Source: Halieaceae bacterium (lineage in GTDB: Bacteria > Pseudomonadota > Gammaproteobacteria > Pseudomonadales > Halieaceae). Taken from it: a stretch of DNA of 44,189 bases. Both the position numbers and the translations under genes were made by a program. The stretch is taken from positions 1 to 44,189 of the forward strand of contig JANQIO010000016.1 of assembly GCA_028282105.1 (NCBI GenBank), read 5' to 3'. This document shows positions 1 through 8,088 of the stretch, piece after piece; the stretch's first letter is position 1; each line of letters starts with the position of its first letter. The notes under the pieces were generated by a model. It saw nothing but the letters and a program-made list of their open reading frames with translations. It searched no databases and was not told the DNA's origin.

Positions 1-969
1 GACAATATCGACCTCGGCAAGCTGGAGGACAACTGGGCCGACATGGAGGAGCCCTATATCTTCCATTTCCCTGACGGCAATGCCGGCGTCACCCGCGCCC
101 TGGTGCACAAGCTGGTACCGGACGCCCTGCCCGGCGACAGCATGGAAGCCCAGGTGCTGGCTCAGCTGGATTACGGCGCCCTGGACCGGCCTGGCGCCGC
201 GACCCGCATTCGTCTCAACAGCACCGCGGTGGACATCCGGCATACCCCGGACCAGTCCGCGGTAGACGTCACCTACGTCAATGCCGGTAACAGCTATAAG
301 GTGCGTGGCAAGCACGTGGTGTACGCGGGCTATCACGCCCTGCTGCCGTCGGTCTGCGAGGGCCTGCCGGACGATCAGGTGACCGCCATCAACAGCGTGA
401 CCAAGGTGCCGCTGGTGTATATCAATGTGGCCCTGCGCAACTGGAAGGCGTTCAATGCGCTGGGTATTTACCACGTCGACGTGGCGCAGCCCTCGCTGAT
501 GCACTCTTTCGGCATGGACTTCCCGGTCAGCATGGGCGGCTATCAATACGCCCAGTCCCCCGAGCAACCGGTGATCGTGCACGGCACTTATGTACCCGCG
601 GTACCGGAGAGTGGGCTGTCCCCCATCGAGCAACATCGGCTCGGGCGTCGGCAACTCTATGAGATGAGTTTCGCTGATTTTGAAGAGAAGATAGTCGAGC
701 AGATGAGCGGCGCCCTGCAAGGCGGCGGCTTCGACGCCGAGCGCGATATTGCAGCCATCACCGTGAACCGCTGGCCTCACGGCTACGCCTATGAGTACAG
801 CGAGCTGTTTGATGATCTCGACTTCGGCCCGGACTACGGCCCGCACCTCACAGCGCGCCGACGGCTGGGCCGTGTTTCCATCGCCAACTCTGATGCCAGC
901 GCCTACGCCTATGTGAATGGCGCCATAGATGCCGCCGACCGGGCGGTCGACGAGCAGCTCAAACTGTAG
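1..969 (+). CDS. Spermidine-dehydrogenase-like FAD amine oxidoreductase, C-terminal part (5' end outside window)
   Basis: The reading frame is open from the first base of the window to a TAG stop, so the N-terminal FAD-binding GxGxxG region lies upstream and is not seen. The visible 320 or so residues carry HFPDGNAG near the start, a substrate-domain middle, a WPHGYAYEY stretch and a C-terminal IANSDASAYAYVNGAIDAA segment. Those features recall the SpdH-type spermidine dehydrogenase group (established knowledge of the family). Such enzymes oxidatively cleave polyamines in the periplasm or membrane; the substrate here is inferred only. The position just before a large amine-catabolic island fits. 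An internal ATG at 43 is in frame but leaves no FAD domain, so it is not the real start. Another flavin amine oxidase subfamily is possible. Confidence 0.7.
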   Translation, partial: DNIDLGKLEDNWADMEEPYIFHFPDGNAGVTRALVHKLVPDALPGDSMEAQVLAQLDYGALDRPGAATRIRLNSTAVDIRHTPDQSAVDVTYVNAGNSYKVRGKHVVYAGYHALLPSVCEGLPDDQVTAINSVTKVPLVYINVALRNWKAFNALGIYHVDVAQPSLMHSFGMDFPVSMGGYQYAQSPEQPVIVHGTYVPAVPESGLSPIEQHRLGRRQLYEMSFADFEEKIVEQMSGALQGGGFDAERDIAAITVNRWPHGYAYEYSELFDDLDFGPDYGPHLTARRRLGRVSIANSDASAYAYVNGAIDAADRAVDEQLKL

Positions 970-1044
970 GATTTCCCCCAGTTGTATCCCGGCGAATTCG
1001 GCGTGCCTGACACCTGCGCGCACTCAAGCCCAAGGCCCGATTCC

Positions 1045-1932
1045 ATGTCGCGGCGGCGAGCATCACCAGCGCCGGCCGGGTGGCAGTGCCGCCTGGCGGC
1101 AGGCTGTCTGCTGCTGGGCTCACTGGCCGCCTGCGGCAATGCCTACCGTTCACCGCCACCGGAGCCACCGCCGGACCTCATGGTGTTATACGGTGTCGAC
1201 CCGGAGTTCAAATCCCTTTACAGCCTGGATACCCGGCTCGGGGTGCATACCCTGGTGGGCTCTCCCGGGCCGGGCAGGCTGGATGCGCCTTCCGCCATGG
1301 CTATTCGCCCTGACGACAGCGAGATCTTTGTATACAACAACGCCACCAGCAGCGACGTTCGTCAGTACTGGGGCCTGGTACAACTGGACCGCTGCTCAGG
1401 CTTCGCCACGCGCATCGGCCCCAGCGAACAGCCGCGCCTGAGCGTGGACGCCATGGCGTTTTCAGGCGACGGCAAACTCTATGCCTTCGGCCATGGTGCT
1501 GCGGCAAGCCAGGCGCCGGGCAGCCTGTACACCATCGACTCCGCTAGCGGGGATTACGCTGAGATTGGCGACGTGAAGGGCAGCGCCCACTACCGCATCT
1601 CCGCCGCGGACTTTCACAGCGATGGCGACCTCTACGCTATCGGCACACTGGCAGAAAACCCCGCTGAAGCGGGCGAAGACGCGATTCAGCTGTTGTTGAT
1701 TATCGATCCGGAGACCGGCCGTCCCAGCATCGTCGGTGAAATCAGCCCGGAGATCGGCTCCATCAGCGCTATCGCTTTCAAGCCCTCCGGCAAGCTGCTG
1801 GCCGCTGGCGCCTACCGCAGCGGCGGCAAGGTCCTGTTTGAAATCGATATTGCGACAGCCGCTACCGCCGACCTGCGCCGGGCTACCGTGGCGGCGCGGG
1901 GCATGGGCTTCGCCCGACCGCTGCGCTGCTAG
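1045..1932 (+). CDS. Predicted lipoprotein with beta-propeller-like repeats
   Basis: The 295-residue protein starts at the ATG that gives an arginine-rich n-region, a hydrophobic stretch and an LAAC lipobox with the modified cysteine at residue 30; an upstream in-frame TTG at 982 would bury this signal. The mature part is Ser/Pro-rich and then shows repeated blade-like units (FKSLYSLDT, GLVQLDRCSG, GSLYTIDSASG, VLFEIDIATA) of the kind seen in YVTN/SMP-30-like propellers. It is expected to be anchored in the outer membrane, facing the periplasm. No catalytic motif is visible and the function is unknown. It lies 75 bases after the upstream flavoprotein on the same strand and could be co-transcribed with it. 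Confidence 0.75.
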   Translation: MSRRRASPAPAGWQCRLAAGCLLLGSLAACGNAYRSPPPEPPPDLMVLYGVDPEFKSLYSLDTRLGVHTLVGSPGPGRLDAPSAMAIRPDDSEIFVYNNATSSDVRQYWGLVQLDRCSGFATRIGPSEQPRLSVDAMAFSGDGKLYAFGHGAAASQAPGSLYTIDSASGDYAEIGDVKGSAHYRISAADFHSDGDLYAIGTLAENPAEAGEDAIQLLLIIDPETGRPSIVGEISPEIGSISAIAFKPSGKLLAAGAYRSGGKVLFEIDIATAATADLRRATVAARGMGFARPLRC

Positions 1933-1970
1933 AAGACCGGCTGGCAGTTTGTACCAGGCGCCAGCGCCGA

Positions 1971-2297
1971 TTAGCCGGCCTCATCCTCCCAACAGAGAAA
2001 CACCATGTTGTCAGCCCGGGCGTACATGGCCCTGTGGATATGGTCAGCCTCGCGCTCCCCGCTGGCGATCAACGCCGTGGCCGCATCAGCCTGGGCCCGG
2101 TCGCGAAAGTGCATCAGGAAGAAATGGGATTGTGTGCGCAGCTCGTCAGTATCGAGGATGGTGTTGCGGGCGCGGGTGCCCACTGGCCCCACCGCAGCCA
2201 GCAGACCTCGCGCGCGCATGTGCTCAGCGTAGGCTGCCAGCGCGGCCTCGAAGTCGGACAACTCAACACCCGCCTTCAGGTCAAAACAGGTAAGCAT
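1971..2297 (-). CDS. Small conserved-looking protein of unknown function
   Basis: A 108-residue protein starting MLTCFDLKAG. This ATG was preferred to one 57 bases further upstream because the extension looks non-conserved and has no ribosome site. The fold looks ferredoxin-like or ABM-like: a short beta strand at the start (CFDLKAGV), a helix (FEAALAAYAEHMRARG), then SHFFLMHFRD and a C-terminal NMVFLCWEDE strand. This layout recalls small DUF-type proteins related to antibiotic-biosynthesis monooxygenases, but no family can be named with confidence. It converges with the lipoprotein gene and is divergent from the membrane protein gene at 2453. Confidence 0.6.
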   Translation of the reverse strand: MLTCFDLKAGVELSDFEAALAAYAEHMRARGLLAAVGPVGTRARNTILDTDELRTQSHFFLMHFRDRAQADAATALIASGEREADHIHRAMYARADNMVFLCWEDEAG

Positions 2298-2452
2298 ATT
2301 GAACAAGACTGCGTCTCCAACCGTCGGGACCGAAGCCCCGGAGCATTGAAACAATTAACTTTCCGAACATACACGCCCTATAAATCAGGACGCATTATGG
2401 CGCCGGCCGCCCTAGCGTTAACCGATGCCACTTAGAGCCTTCAGGAACCCCC

Positions 2453-3331
2453 ATGGCCGCTGATCTCAAAACCCTGCTGCGCAGCCCTGCCATCAACGAA
2501 TGGAAACTGTTCTGGTGGCTTAGCGTGCCGATGGGGCTGTACATGATCGTCGCGATGCTGCTGCGTGACATGGCCACGGCCGAGGGCGTGTCTGCCATGA
2601 TCACCAGCTCGGTTCGCTGGTCCATGCCCTGGCTGTACCTGGCTTTCATTGCCTCCTCGCTGGTGGCCCTCGCGCCCGGCGAACCCAGTCGCTGGCTGCT
2701 GCGCAATCGCAAAATCATGGGCTTGTGCTTTGCCACGGGCATGGCCTGGCAAATCAGTTTCATCCTCTGGCTGGTGACGCGGCATACCGATTACTACGTG
2801 AACGAAGTCTATGTGCTGCGCGACGTGATCGAGGGCCTGGTAGGCTACAGTTTCCTGCTGGCCATGACGGTTACCTCTTTCAAGCGCGGCCGCCAGCTCA
2901 TCACCCCCCAGGCCCGGCACTGGAAGCTGTTGCACAAGGCCGGCATCTATTTCCTGTGGGCCTACGCCTTCGGCACCTACTGGTACTCGGTGTTCTACTA
3001 CGACAATCCGGACTGGGTGCACTACCTGTACTACTGGTTGGGCGTGGCAGCGCTGAGCCTGCGCATCGCAGCCTGGGTACGCAAGCAAACCGCCGGTGAA
3101 AACGCGCAACCGGCAATGGCGGCGCTGGGCTCCCTGATGATCCTGCTGGGTGTGATCGGCACCGCTACCGGCTCCCTGTGGCAAAGCCTGGCACACCGTC
3201 ATCTGGAGGGTGTCGGCTGGGCCATGCCGCTGGAGCTGTACATGCCCTACTGGCCGTTCATCCCCTACCTGCCCATGTTTGCCATGGCAGTGGGTGCCTA
3301 TCTCCTGACCCGCTCTCGACAGGTGGGGTGA
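2453..3331 (+). CDS. Eight-helix integral membrane protein of unknown function
   Basis: The 292-residue protein has eight predicted membrane segments, roughly at residues 17-37, 58-74, 87-108, 125-143, 159-182, 190-208, 219-240 and 268-288. An AGGAA ribosome site lies six bases before the ATG. Aromatic-rich helices with a histidine (LLHKAGIYFLWAYAFGTYW) faintly recall haem-binding ferric-reductase-like membrane domains, but no paired histidines with the right spacing were confirmed. It converges tail-to-tail, with one base between, with the MFS transporter gene. No function is assigned. Confidence 0.75.
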   Translation: MAADLKTLLRSPAINEWKLFWWLSVPMGLYMIVAMLLRDMATAEGVSAMITSSVRWSMPWLYLAFIASSLVALAPGEPSRWLLRNRKIMGLCFATGMAWQISFILWLVTRHTDYYVNEVYVLRDVIEGLVGYSFLLAMTVTSFKRGRQLITPQARHWKLLHKAGIYFLWAYAFGTYWYSVFYYDNPDWVHYLYYWLGVAALSLRIAAWVRKQTAGENAQPAMAALGSLMILLGVIGTATGSLWQSLAHRHLEGVGWAMPLELYMPYWPFIPYLPMFAMAVGAYLLTRSRQVG

Positions 3332-3332
3332 A

Positions 3333-4556
3333 TCAGGAGGCATCCGCCAGCGCCGGTATTTGCTGGCGCAGCCGCAGGTACATAAATCCGTAGATCGCCA
3401 TAGCGACCAGAGTGACGCCCGCGCACATGAGGAATATGCCTCCGTAGCCAAAACCCATGGCGAGGATGGTCGCGGAGAGATTGGGCCCGATGATCTGGCC
3501 CAGCCCCTGTGCGCCAGGCATCAATGCGGCATAGCGGCCTGAGTGATCGACATTGGCCACCGTCGACATCTGGTAAACGTCCACGAACACCCACAGGAAG
3601 TTGAAGCTGAACAGACTGATGACCAGCTTGGTATTGTCGATGCCGTTGTACAGCATGCCGACCACCAGCGCCTGGATCAGCAGGGTCAGCAGCAGCGGTC
3701 GCGCCAGTCCCCAGCGATTGCTGATCAAGGTGGCCACCAGGCAACCCAGAATGGAACAGAATGAAGTCCACACCAGCACCTGGCTGGTCCATTCCGGCGT
3801 CGCCTCGGAAGCCAGGCTCGCCAGCTCGATATAGGTCCAGTAGCCGCCGATATTTACGTAACTGGCGAGAATGGCCGCCAGCACCAGCCAGGGCACCCAG
3901 GTGGGCACGTGGCGATGCTCGGTGTGATGGCCGCCACCGGCGTCCTCGATGTCCAGGGCCACATCCAGGGCCTTGTCCAGCGGCCGCGCCGGCAGCCAGG
4001 GCAGGAAGCCCAGCCCGAAAATGTAAAGGCCGATGAACACCAGGTAGATTTCGTTCATGCTGAGCTGCGGCAGCACATGCAGCTCTGCCGCCTGGGAAAA
4101 GGCAAAGGCAAACAACATCAGGTTGTAAGCTCGCGCAGGTTTTGAGCTTGCCCCCAGGGTTGCGACGGCAACCGCCGTATAAAAACCACTGCCGACACCG
4201 GCGACGAAACGCAGCCACAGTACACCCTGGTAGTCGACCACCGTCATGCACAGGGCGTTGGCGCCTATGGCGAGCCCGGCGCCCAGCAGGACGATGCCAC
4301 GCCGATTCCAGCGGCCGACAATCGCCGCCGTGATGATGGCGCCCAGGGACAGGCCGCCGAGGTCGGCACCCGCCACGCGGCCCACCTGCACCTCAGTGAA
4401 TCCCAGCTGGGTCACCCAGGCCGTGCTGATCACCGGAATGCCCACCAGCACACCGTAGCCCACCAGGGTCATGTAGAGGGCAAGCACGATGGACTTCCAG
4501 CCATCGAACACGGTTTTTTCATGCACCAGTTCGGCGCCGGCGACGGACACTGACAT
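3333..4556 (-). CDS. Major facilitator superfamily transporter
   Basis: A 407-residue, roughly twelve-helix protein. The N half shows GVLVGIPVISTAWV, a GRWNRRG loop between helices 2 and 3 resembling the MFS A-motif region, and RFVAGVGSGF in helix 4. A charged His-rich central loop (GGGHHTEHRH, about residues 205-216) separates the halves, and the C half contains GAQGLGQIIGPNL. It probably exports or imports an organic substrate across the inner membrane. It is the last gene of a minus-strand train that also encodes a flavin oxidoreductase, a sodium symporter, an aldehyde dehydrogenase and a PaiB-like protein, lying six bases after the oxidoreductase. The substrate is unknown; an amine or its oxidation product is inferred from context only. 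Confidence 0.85.
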   Translation of the reverse strand: MSVSVAGAELVHEKTVFDGWKSIVLALYMTLVGYGVLVGIPVISTAWVTQLGFTEVQVGRVAGADLGGLSLGAIITAAIVGRWNRRGIVLLGAGLAIGANALCMTVVDYQGVLWLRFVAGVGSGFYTAVAVATLGASSKPARAYNLMLFAFAFSQAAELHVLPQLSMNEIYLVFIGLYIFGLGFLPWLPARPLDKALDVALDIEDAGGGHHTEHRHVPTWVPWLVLAAILASYVNIGGYWTYIELASLASEATPEWTSQVLVWTSFCSILGCLVATLISNRWGLARPLLLTLLIQALVVGMLYNGIDNTKLVISLFSFNFLWVFVDVYQMSTVANVDHSGRYAALMPGAQGLGQIIGPNLSATILAMGFGYGGIFLMCAGVTLVAMAIYGFMYLRLRQQIPALADAS

Positions 4557-4562
4557 AAGGAA

Positions 4563-6152
4563 TTACCGGTCGGAGAGAATGCGTTTGGCGGCGTTATGTC
4601 CCGGCGCACCCGTCACACCACCGCCGGGATGGGCGCCGGAGCCGCACAGGTAGAGGCCGGGCACCGGGGTCGCGTACTGGGCCGCCTCCGGGTGCGGGCG
4701 CATGCTGAACAACTGGTCGGGCTCGAGCCGGCCGTGGCAGATGTCACCACGGGTCATACCAAAGGTGCGCTCGATATCCAGTGGTGTCAGGCACTGGGCG
4801 TGTTCAAGAATCTCCGGCAGGTTGGGAATGAAGCGCTGCACCCAGGCGAGGATATCGCTGACCACCCGCGGCTTTTCCTGGTCCCACTGCTTGCCGTCGG
4901 CGAGGTCGTAGGGCATGTACTTGCACAGCAGGCTCATCACGTGGGTGCCGGTGGCATCGGTGAGGCCGTCGTCCAGGGAGCTCGGCATGATGGCCTCGAT
5001 GATCGGCGGCGTGGCCGGCACCCCGGCTCGGGAGGACCGGTAGGCCTGCTCGACATGATCCTTGCTTTCGATAATCGTGATGCTGGCGCGGTGCTGGGGG
5101 CCAATCTCGGTGCCGGGGATCGCGGCAAACTCCGGCAGGCCCTTCAGGGCCAGGTTCATCCGCAGCGATGCCGACTCCTGGCGGAAGGCGCTGATGTCGC
5201 GGGCGAAGTGCTCGGGCAGGTGCTCGGCCCCCAGCATTTTCAGGAAGGTGCGGTTGGGGTCGGTGTTGGCGGCAATCACCGGTGCGCTGACCTCTGAGCC
5301 GTCGGCCAGTCGCACGCCGCTGACCTTACCCGCCTCCAGCAGGATCTTCTCGACACCCACGCCGGTGCGAATCTCCACGCCCTTGTCCCGGGCCGAGGCT
5401 GCCATAGCCTGGGTAATCGCGCCCATGCCACCACGCACAATACCCCAGGCTCCCTTGCGGCCGTCGATCTCACCGACGGCGTGATGCAGCATCGACAGGC
5501 TGGCGCCGGGCTGCTGCAGGGACGCGTAGTTGGCGGGCAGGATATGCGCTGCCACCATCGACTTGACCTTCTCACTCTCGAACCAGCGTTCAATGATGGT
5601 GTCCGGCGCGCCAACAAAGAATTGCATCAGGCGCCAGCGCGCGTCCTCATCCAGCTTGTACATATCAAAGCCCAGCTTCGCAGCACTCAGCAGGTCAGTG
5701 ACACCGCCGCCGGAAAGCCTGGGCGGCGTCTTCAGCCACTGCCTGGCGAGGATATCGCCGACCTTCTCGATGGTCTCGTCAAAGGCCAGGTAGGCGTCAT
5801 AATCCGTCTGCGAAAACTTCGCGAACTGGGCACGGTCGTGGACCTCATCGCCGTTCAGCAGCAGGTAGTCACCGCTGGAGTCCAGATACAGGGAATTGCC
5901 CAGCAGGATCGGCTCGTAACCGTAGCGCTCCAGGCCCAGATCACTCACCACTTCCGGCCGCAGCAGGCTGACCACGTAGCTGGCCAGGGAATTACGGTAA
6001 CCCGGGTGAAACTCTTCGGTCACCGCGGCGCCGCCGACCACGTCGCGGCGCTCCAGTACGCAGACTTTCATGCCGCCCATGGCGAGGTAGTTGGCGGTGG
6101 TGAGGCCGTTGTGGCCGGCACCGATCACGATGGCGTCAAAGCCCTGGTTCAT
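4563..6152 (-). CDS. Phytoene-desaturase/PYROXD2-like FAD oxidoreductase (paralogue 1)
   Basis: A 529-residue flavoprotein. The start was placed at the ATG that overlaps the symporter stop as ATGA; the frame extends far upstream but only through the symporter gene. Residues 6-16 form the dinucleotide-binding strand-turn (IVIGAGHNG), followed by VLERRDVVGG, which binds the FAD ribose. The C-terminus has the conserved GLYLCGSGAHPGGGVTG signature and a final helix. Two relatives lie at 15729-17318 and 17311-18927. The family oxidises C-N or C-C bonds, and many bacterial members are named only as NAD(P)/FAD-dependent oxidoreductases. Amine oxidation is inferred from neighbours encoding an aldehyde dehydrogenase and transporters. 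Confidence 0.88.
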   Translation of the reverse strand: MNQGFDAIVIGAGHNGLTTANYLAMGGMKVCVLERRDVVGGAAVTEEFHPGYRNSLASYVVSLLRPEVVSDLGLERYGYEPILLGNSLYLDSSGDYLLLNGDEVHDRAQFAKFSQTDYDAYLAFDETIEKVGDILARQWLKTPPRLSGGGVTDLLSAAKLGFDMYKLDEDARWRLMQFFVGAPDTIIERWFESEKVKSMVAAHILPANYASLQQPGASLSMLHHAVGEIDGRKGAWGIVRGGMGAITQAMAASARDKGVEIRTGVGVEKILLEAGKVSGVRLADGSEVSAPVIAANTDPNRTFLKMLGAEHLPEHFARDISAFRQESASLRMNLALKGLPEFAAIPGTEIGPQHRASITIIESKDHVEQAYRSSRAGVPATPPIIEAIMPSSLDDGLTDATGTHVMSLLCKYMPYDLADGKQWDQEKPRVVSDILAWVQRFIPNLPEILEHAQCLTPLDIERTFGMTRGDICHGRLEPDQLFSMRPHPEAAQYATPVPGLYLCGSGAHPGGGVTGAPGHNAAKRILSDR

Positions 6153-7906
6153 AGTGCAGTTTCCGCTTGGGCCACAGGTGCCGGCGGCGCCCCATAGCGA
6201 TGTCGAATCACCCGCGCGGCAATCAGGCCGAGCGTGATGTAGATGATGGGCGTGGTGAGGGAGATGATGACCTCGCCGGTGGCCCAGTTGAGCGAGCCGT
6301 CCGCCAGTAATTGACCGGTGGCGCGCTGGTAGGGCAGCACATAGAAGTTGAGCATCAACACCGGGATCAGGCAGCCGTAGGCAATCAGGCACCAGGGTGC
6401 GAACAGCGTGAGCCGGGTCTTGGCGGCATCGCGGTCTTCCTTTGGTACCTGGTGCAGGCGCCGGCGGTATTCTCTCTCTGCCCCGCTGACCTCGCCACGC
6501 GCCGACAGCCAGAGGATGACCGCGATCGCCAGGCCGGCGCCAATGACCACCGGCTGCAACAGGTAGGGCCAGGTGATGAGGCCGGCGTACTCTAATGCTG
6601 CCGGGATGACATTGCCGAGGAAGCCCACGGTCATGCCCCAGAACGCTGCCTGGCCGGTGATGCGATCGCTCCACACGCTCATCAGGGCCACCGGGCCCCA
6701 GGACGAGGCGAACACCGTGCCGATAAACAGCATCAGCCAGAACACGTTGGGCGGGAAAACAAAGCTCAAGGCCAGGGCAGACAGGCCGGTGGCCCCCATC
6801 ACCCAGCGGGTGAAGGACAGGCTGCGCTCGTCACCGTGCCCCATGATGTCGTTGCTGACGCTGAAGCCGACCAGCGACAGGAAGGTGGAAGCCGAGGACA
6901 GGGCCGCCGCCATAATGCCGGCAATCAACAGCGCGCCCAGGAACTCCGGCACCAGATGGCGGGCCGCCCACAGGATCACGGTTTCCGATGGGGAAATCTC
7001 GCTGTTGGCGAGGTTGATCAGGCCGCCCACACCGTAGATGAGAATCTGCATGATGATCACCGCAAAGCAGGCGTAGATCGCCGCCCGCAGCACCACGTGC
7101 TCATCCCGCGCCATCAGGTGGCGGCTGGCCTGCCAGGGGCTGACCGCGTAGACGATCCCCCAGGCCATATCGATCACCACCGCCCACACCAGGTAATCCA
7201 ACGGCGTGGGCCAGTAGGTGTCGGGGCCGACGGTGCCATGCCAACTGGCGATATCGGGTTTACTTTCGAGCCTGGCCATATCACCGATGGCCGCCGATAC
7301 GCCACCGAACCCGTCCACCACGTAGCCGACAAACAGCACGGTGGCGAAAGTAAACAGCAGGAACATCAGGGTGTCGGTGAGGATCACACCGCGGGAGCCG
7401 GCGTAGAGGGTGAACAGGGTGTACCCCAGCCAGGTCAGCACCAGGCTCTGCCCGTACGTCAGCGGCATCAACTCCGAGAGCAGGATGGCGGCACCCTGGG
7501 TCACAACCAGCAGATAACCGCCCAGACCAAGAATGATGGTAACGCCGGCCACCTTTTGCACCCGTGGGTCGTCAAAGCGCTGGCCGAAGTAGTCTGCCAC
7601 CGTGGGCGCCCGGGAGCGGCGCAGAAAGGTCCCGAACAGCAAGGCGCCGTAGATATAGCCGATAACGGCGATGCCCGGGAACAGCAGGTAGGGCCCCATC
7701 TGCCCGTCGTAGGTAAACCCTGCCTCGCCCAGGAAGATAGAGGTGCTGAACACACTGGCCACCAGGCTGCCGACGATCAGCAGGGTAGGCGCCTGGCGCC
7801 CCGCCACGTAGTAGTCATCGAGGTTCCTGATGCCACACCCGGACCAGGTGCCAACTGCTACAAACAGCAGTACGCTCAGCGCCACGGTCCAGGTGTAGAT
7901 ATCCAT
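6149..7906 (-). CDS. Sodium:solute symporter (SSS family)
   Basis: A 585-residue polytopic protein starting MDIYTWTVAL. The family signature is visible: NLDDYYVAGR after helix 1, SVFSTSIFLGEAGFTYDGQ in helix 2, PTVADYFGQRFDD, and YAGSRGVILTD in the middle. About 13 membrane helices are expected. It should drive sodium-coupled uptake of an organic solute such as an amine, betaine or organic acid. The chosen ATG overlaps the stop of a 27-codon reading frame as TGATG, and that small frame has an AGGAGG ribosome site whereas the symporter ATG has none of its own. Translation is therefore probably coupled. The stop overlaps the next gene as ATGA. An earlier in-frame ATG at 7969 is less likely because it lies inside the small frame and lacks a ribosome site. 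Confidence 0.9.
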   Translation of the reverse strand: MDIYTWTVALSVLLFVAVGTWSGCGIRNLDDYYVAGRQAPTLLIVGSLVASVFSTSIFLGEAGFTYDGQMGPYLLFPGIAVIGYIYGALLFGTFLRRSRAPTVADYFGQRFDDPRVQKVAGVTIILGLGGYLLVVTQGAAILLSELMPLTYGQSLVLTWLGYTLFTLYAGSRGVILTDTLMFLLFTFATVLFVGYVVDGFGGVSAAIGDMARLESKPDIASWHGTVGPDTYWPTPLDYLVWAVVIDMAWGIVYAVSPWQASRHLMARDEHVVLRAAIYACFAVIIMQILIYGVGGLINLANSEISPSETVILWAARHLVPEFLGALLIAGIMAAALSSASTFLSLVGFSVSNDIMGHGDERSLSFTRWVMGATGLSALALSFVFPPNVFWLMLFIGTVFASSWGPVALMSVWSDRITGQAAFWGMTVGFLGNVIPAALEYAGLITWPYLLQPVVIGAGLAIAVILWLSARGEVSGAEREYRRRLHQVPKEDRDAAKTRLTLFAPWCLIAYGCLIPVLMLNFYVLPYQRATGQLLADGSLNWATGEVIISLTTPIIYITLGLIAARVIRHRYGAPPAPVAQAETAL

Positions 7907-7989
7907 CAGCAGTGACAGTGGCAGTAATCGTGAATAGCGCCGCTGACGCGGAAGCGCACTGCCCGGCATTCACAGTGTCCCTCAAGCAT
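7906..7989 (-). pseudogene. Truncated GFA/CENP-V-like domain start (27 codons) leading into the symporter gene
   Basis: A short frame begins with ATG after a perfect AGGAGG box at six bases spacing and ends in a TGA that shares its A with the symporter ATG. The peptide opens MLEGHCECRAVRFRVSG and ends DYCHCHC. That matches the first third of glutathione-dependent formaldehyde-activating (GFA, Mss4-like) proteins, which open GxCxCGAVRFxVSG and continue CHCxxC, and which bind zinc through these cysteines. The remainder of the domain is absent and no other frame continues it. It is either a remnant left when the symporter gene became joined to a GFA gene's translation start, or a short metal-binding leader peptide that still drives translation. 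Confidence 0.6.
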
Positions 7990-8088
7990 CTCGCGCCTCC
8001 TGTAAACGCCTGATCATACCGCCGCCGCTGCCGACAGGTGTCCCGCCCTATAGGGGTAGAAAGGCGCGCAAGCGGCGGGAGGACCCGG

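Noticed and set aside
6153-6674. Upstream extension of flavoprotein paralogue 1 to a 703-residue frame
   Set aside because: The extra 174 residues lie wholly inside the symporter gene, and the FAD-binding N-terminus begins exactly at the ATGA overlap.
6836-7915. 359-residue open frame antisense to the symporter gene
   Set aside because: Low-complexity Gln/His/Gly-rich shadow of the symporter; the symporter has full family motifs.
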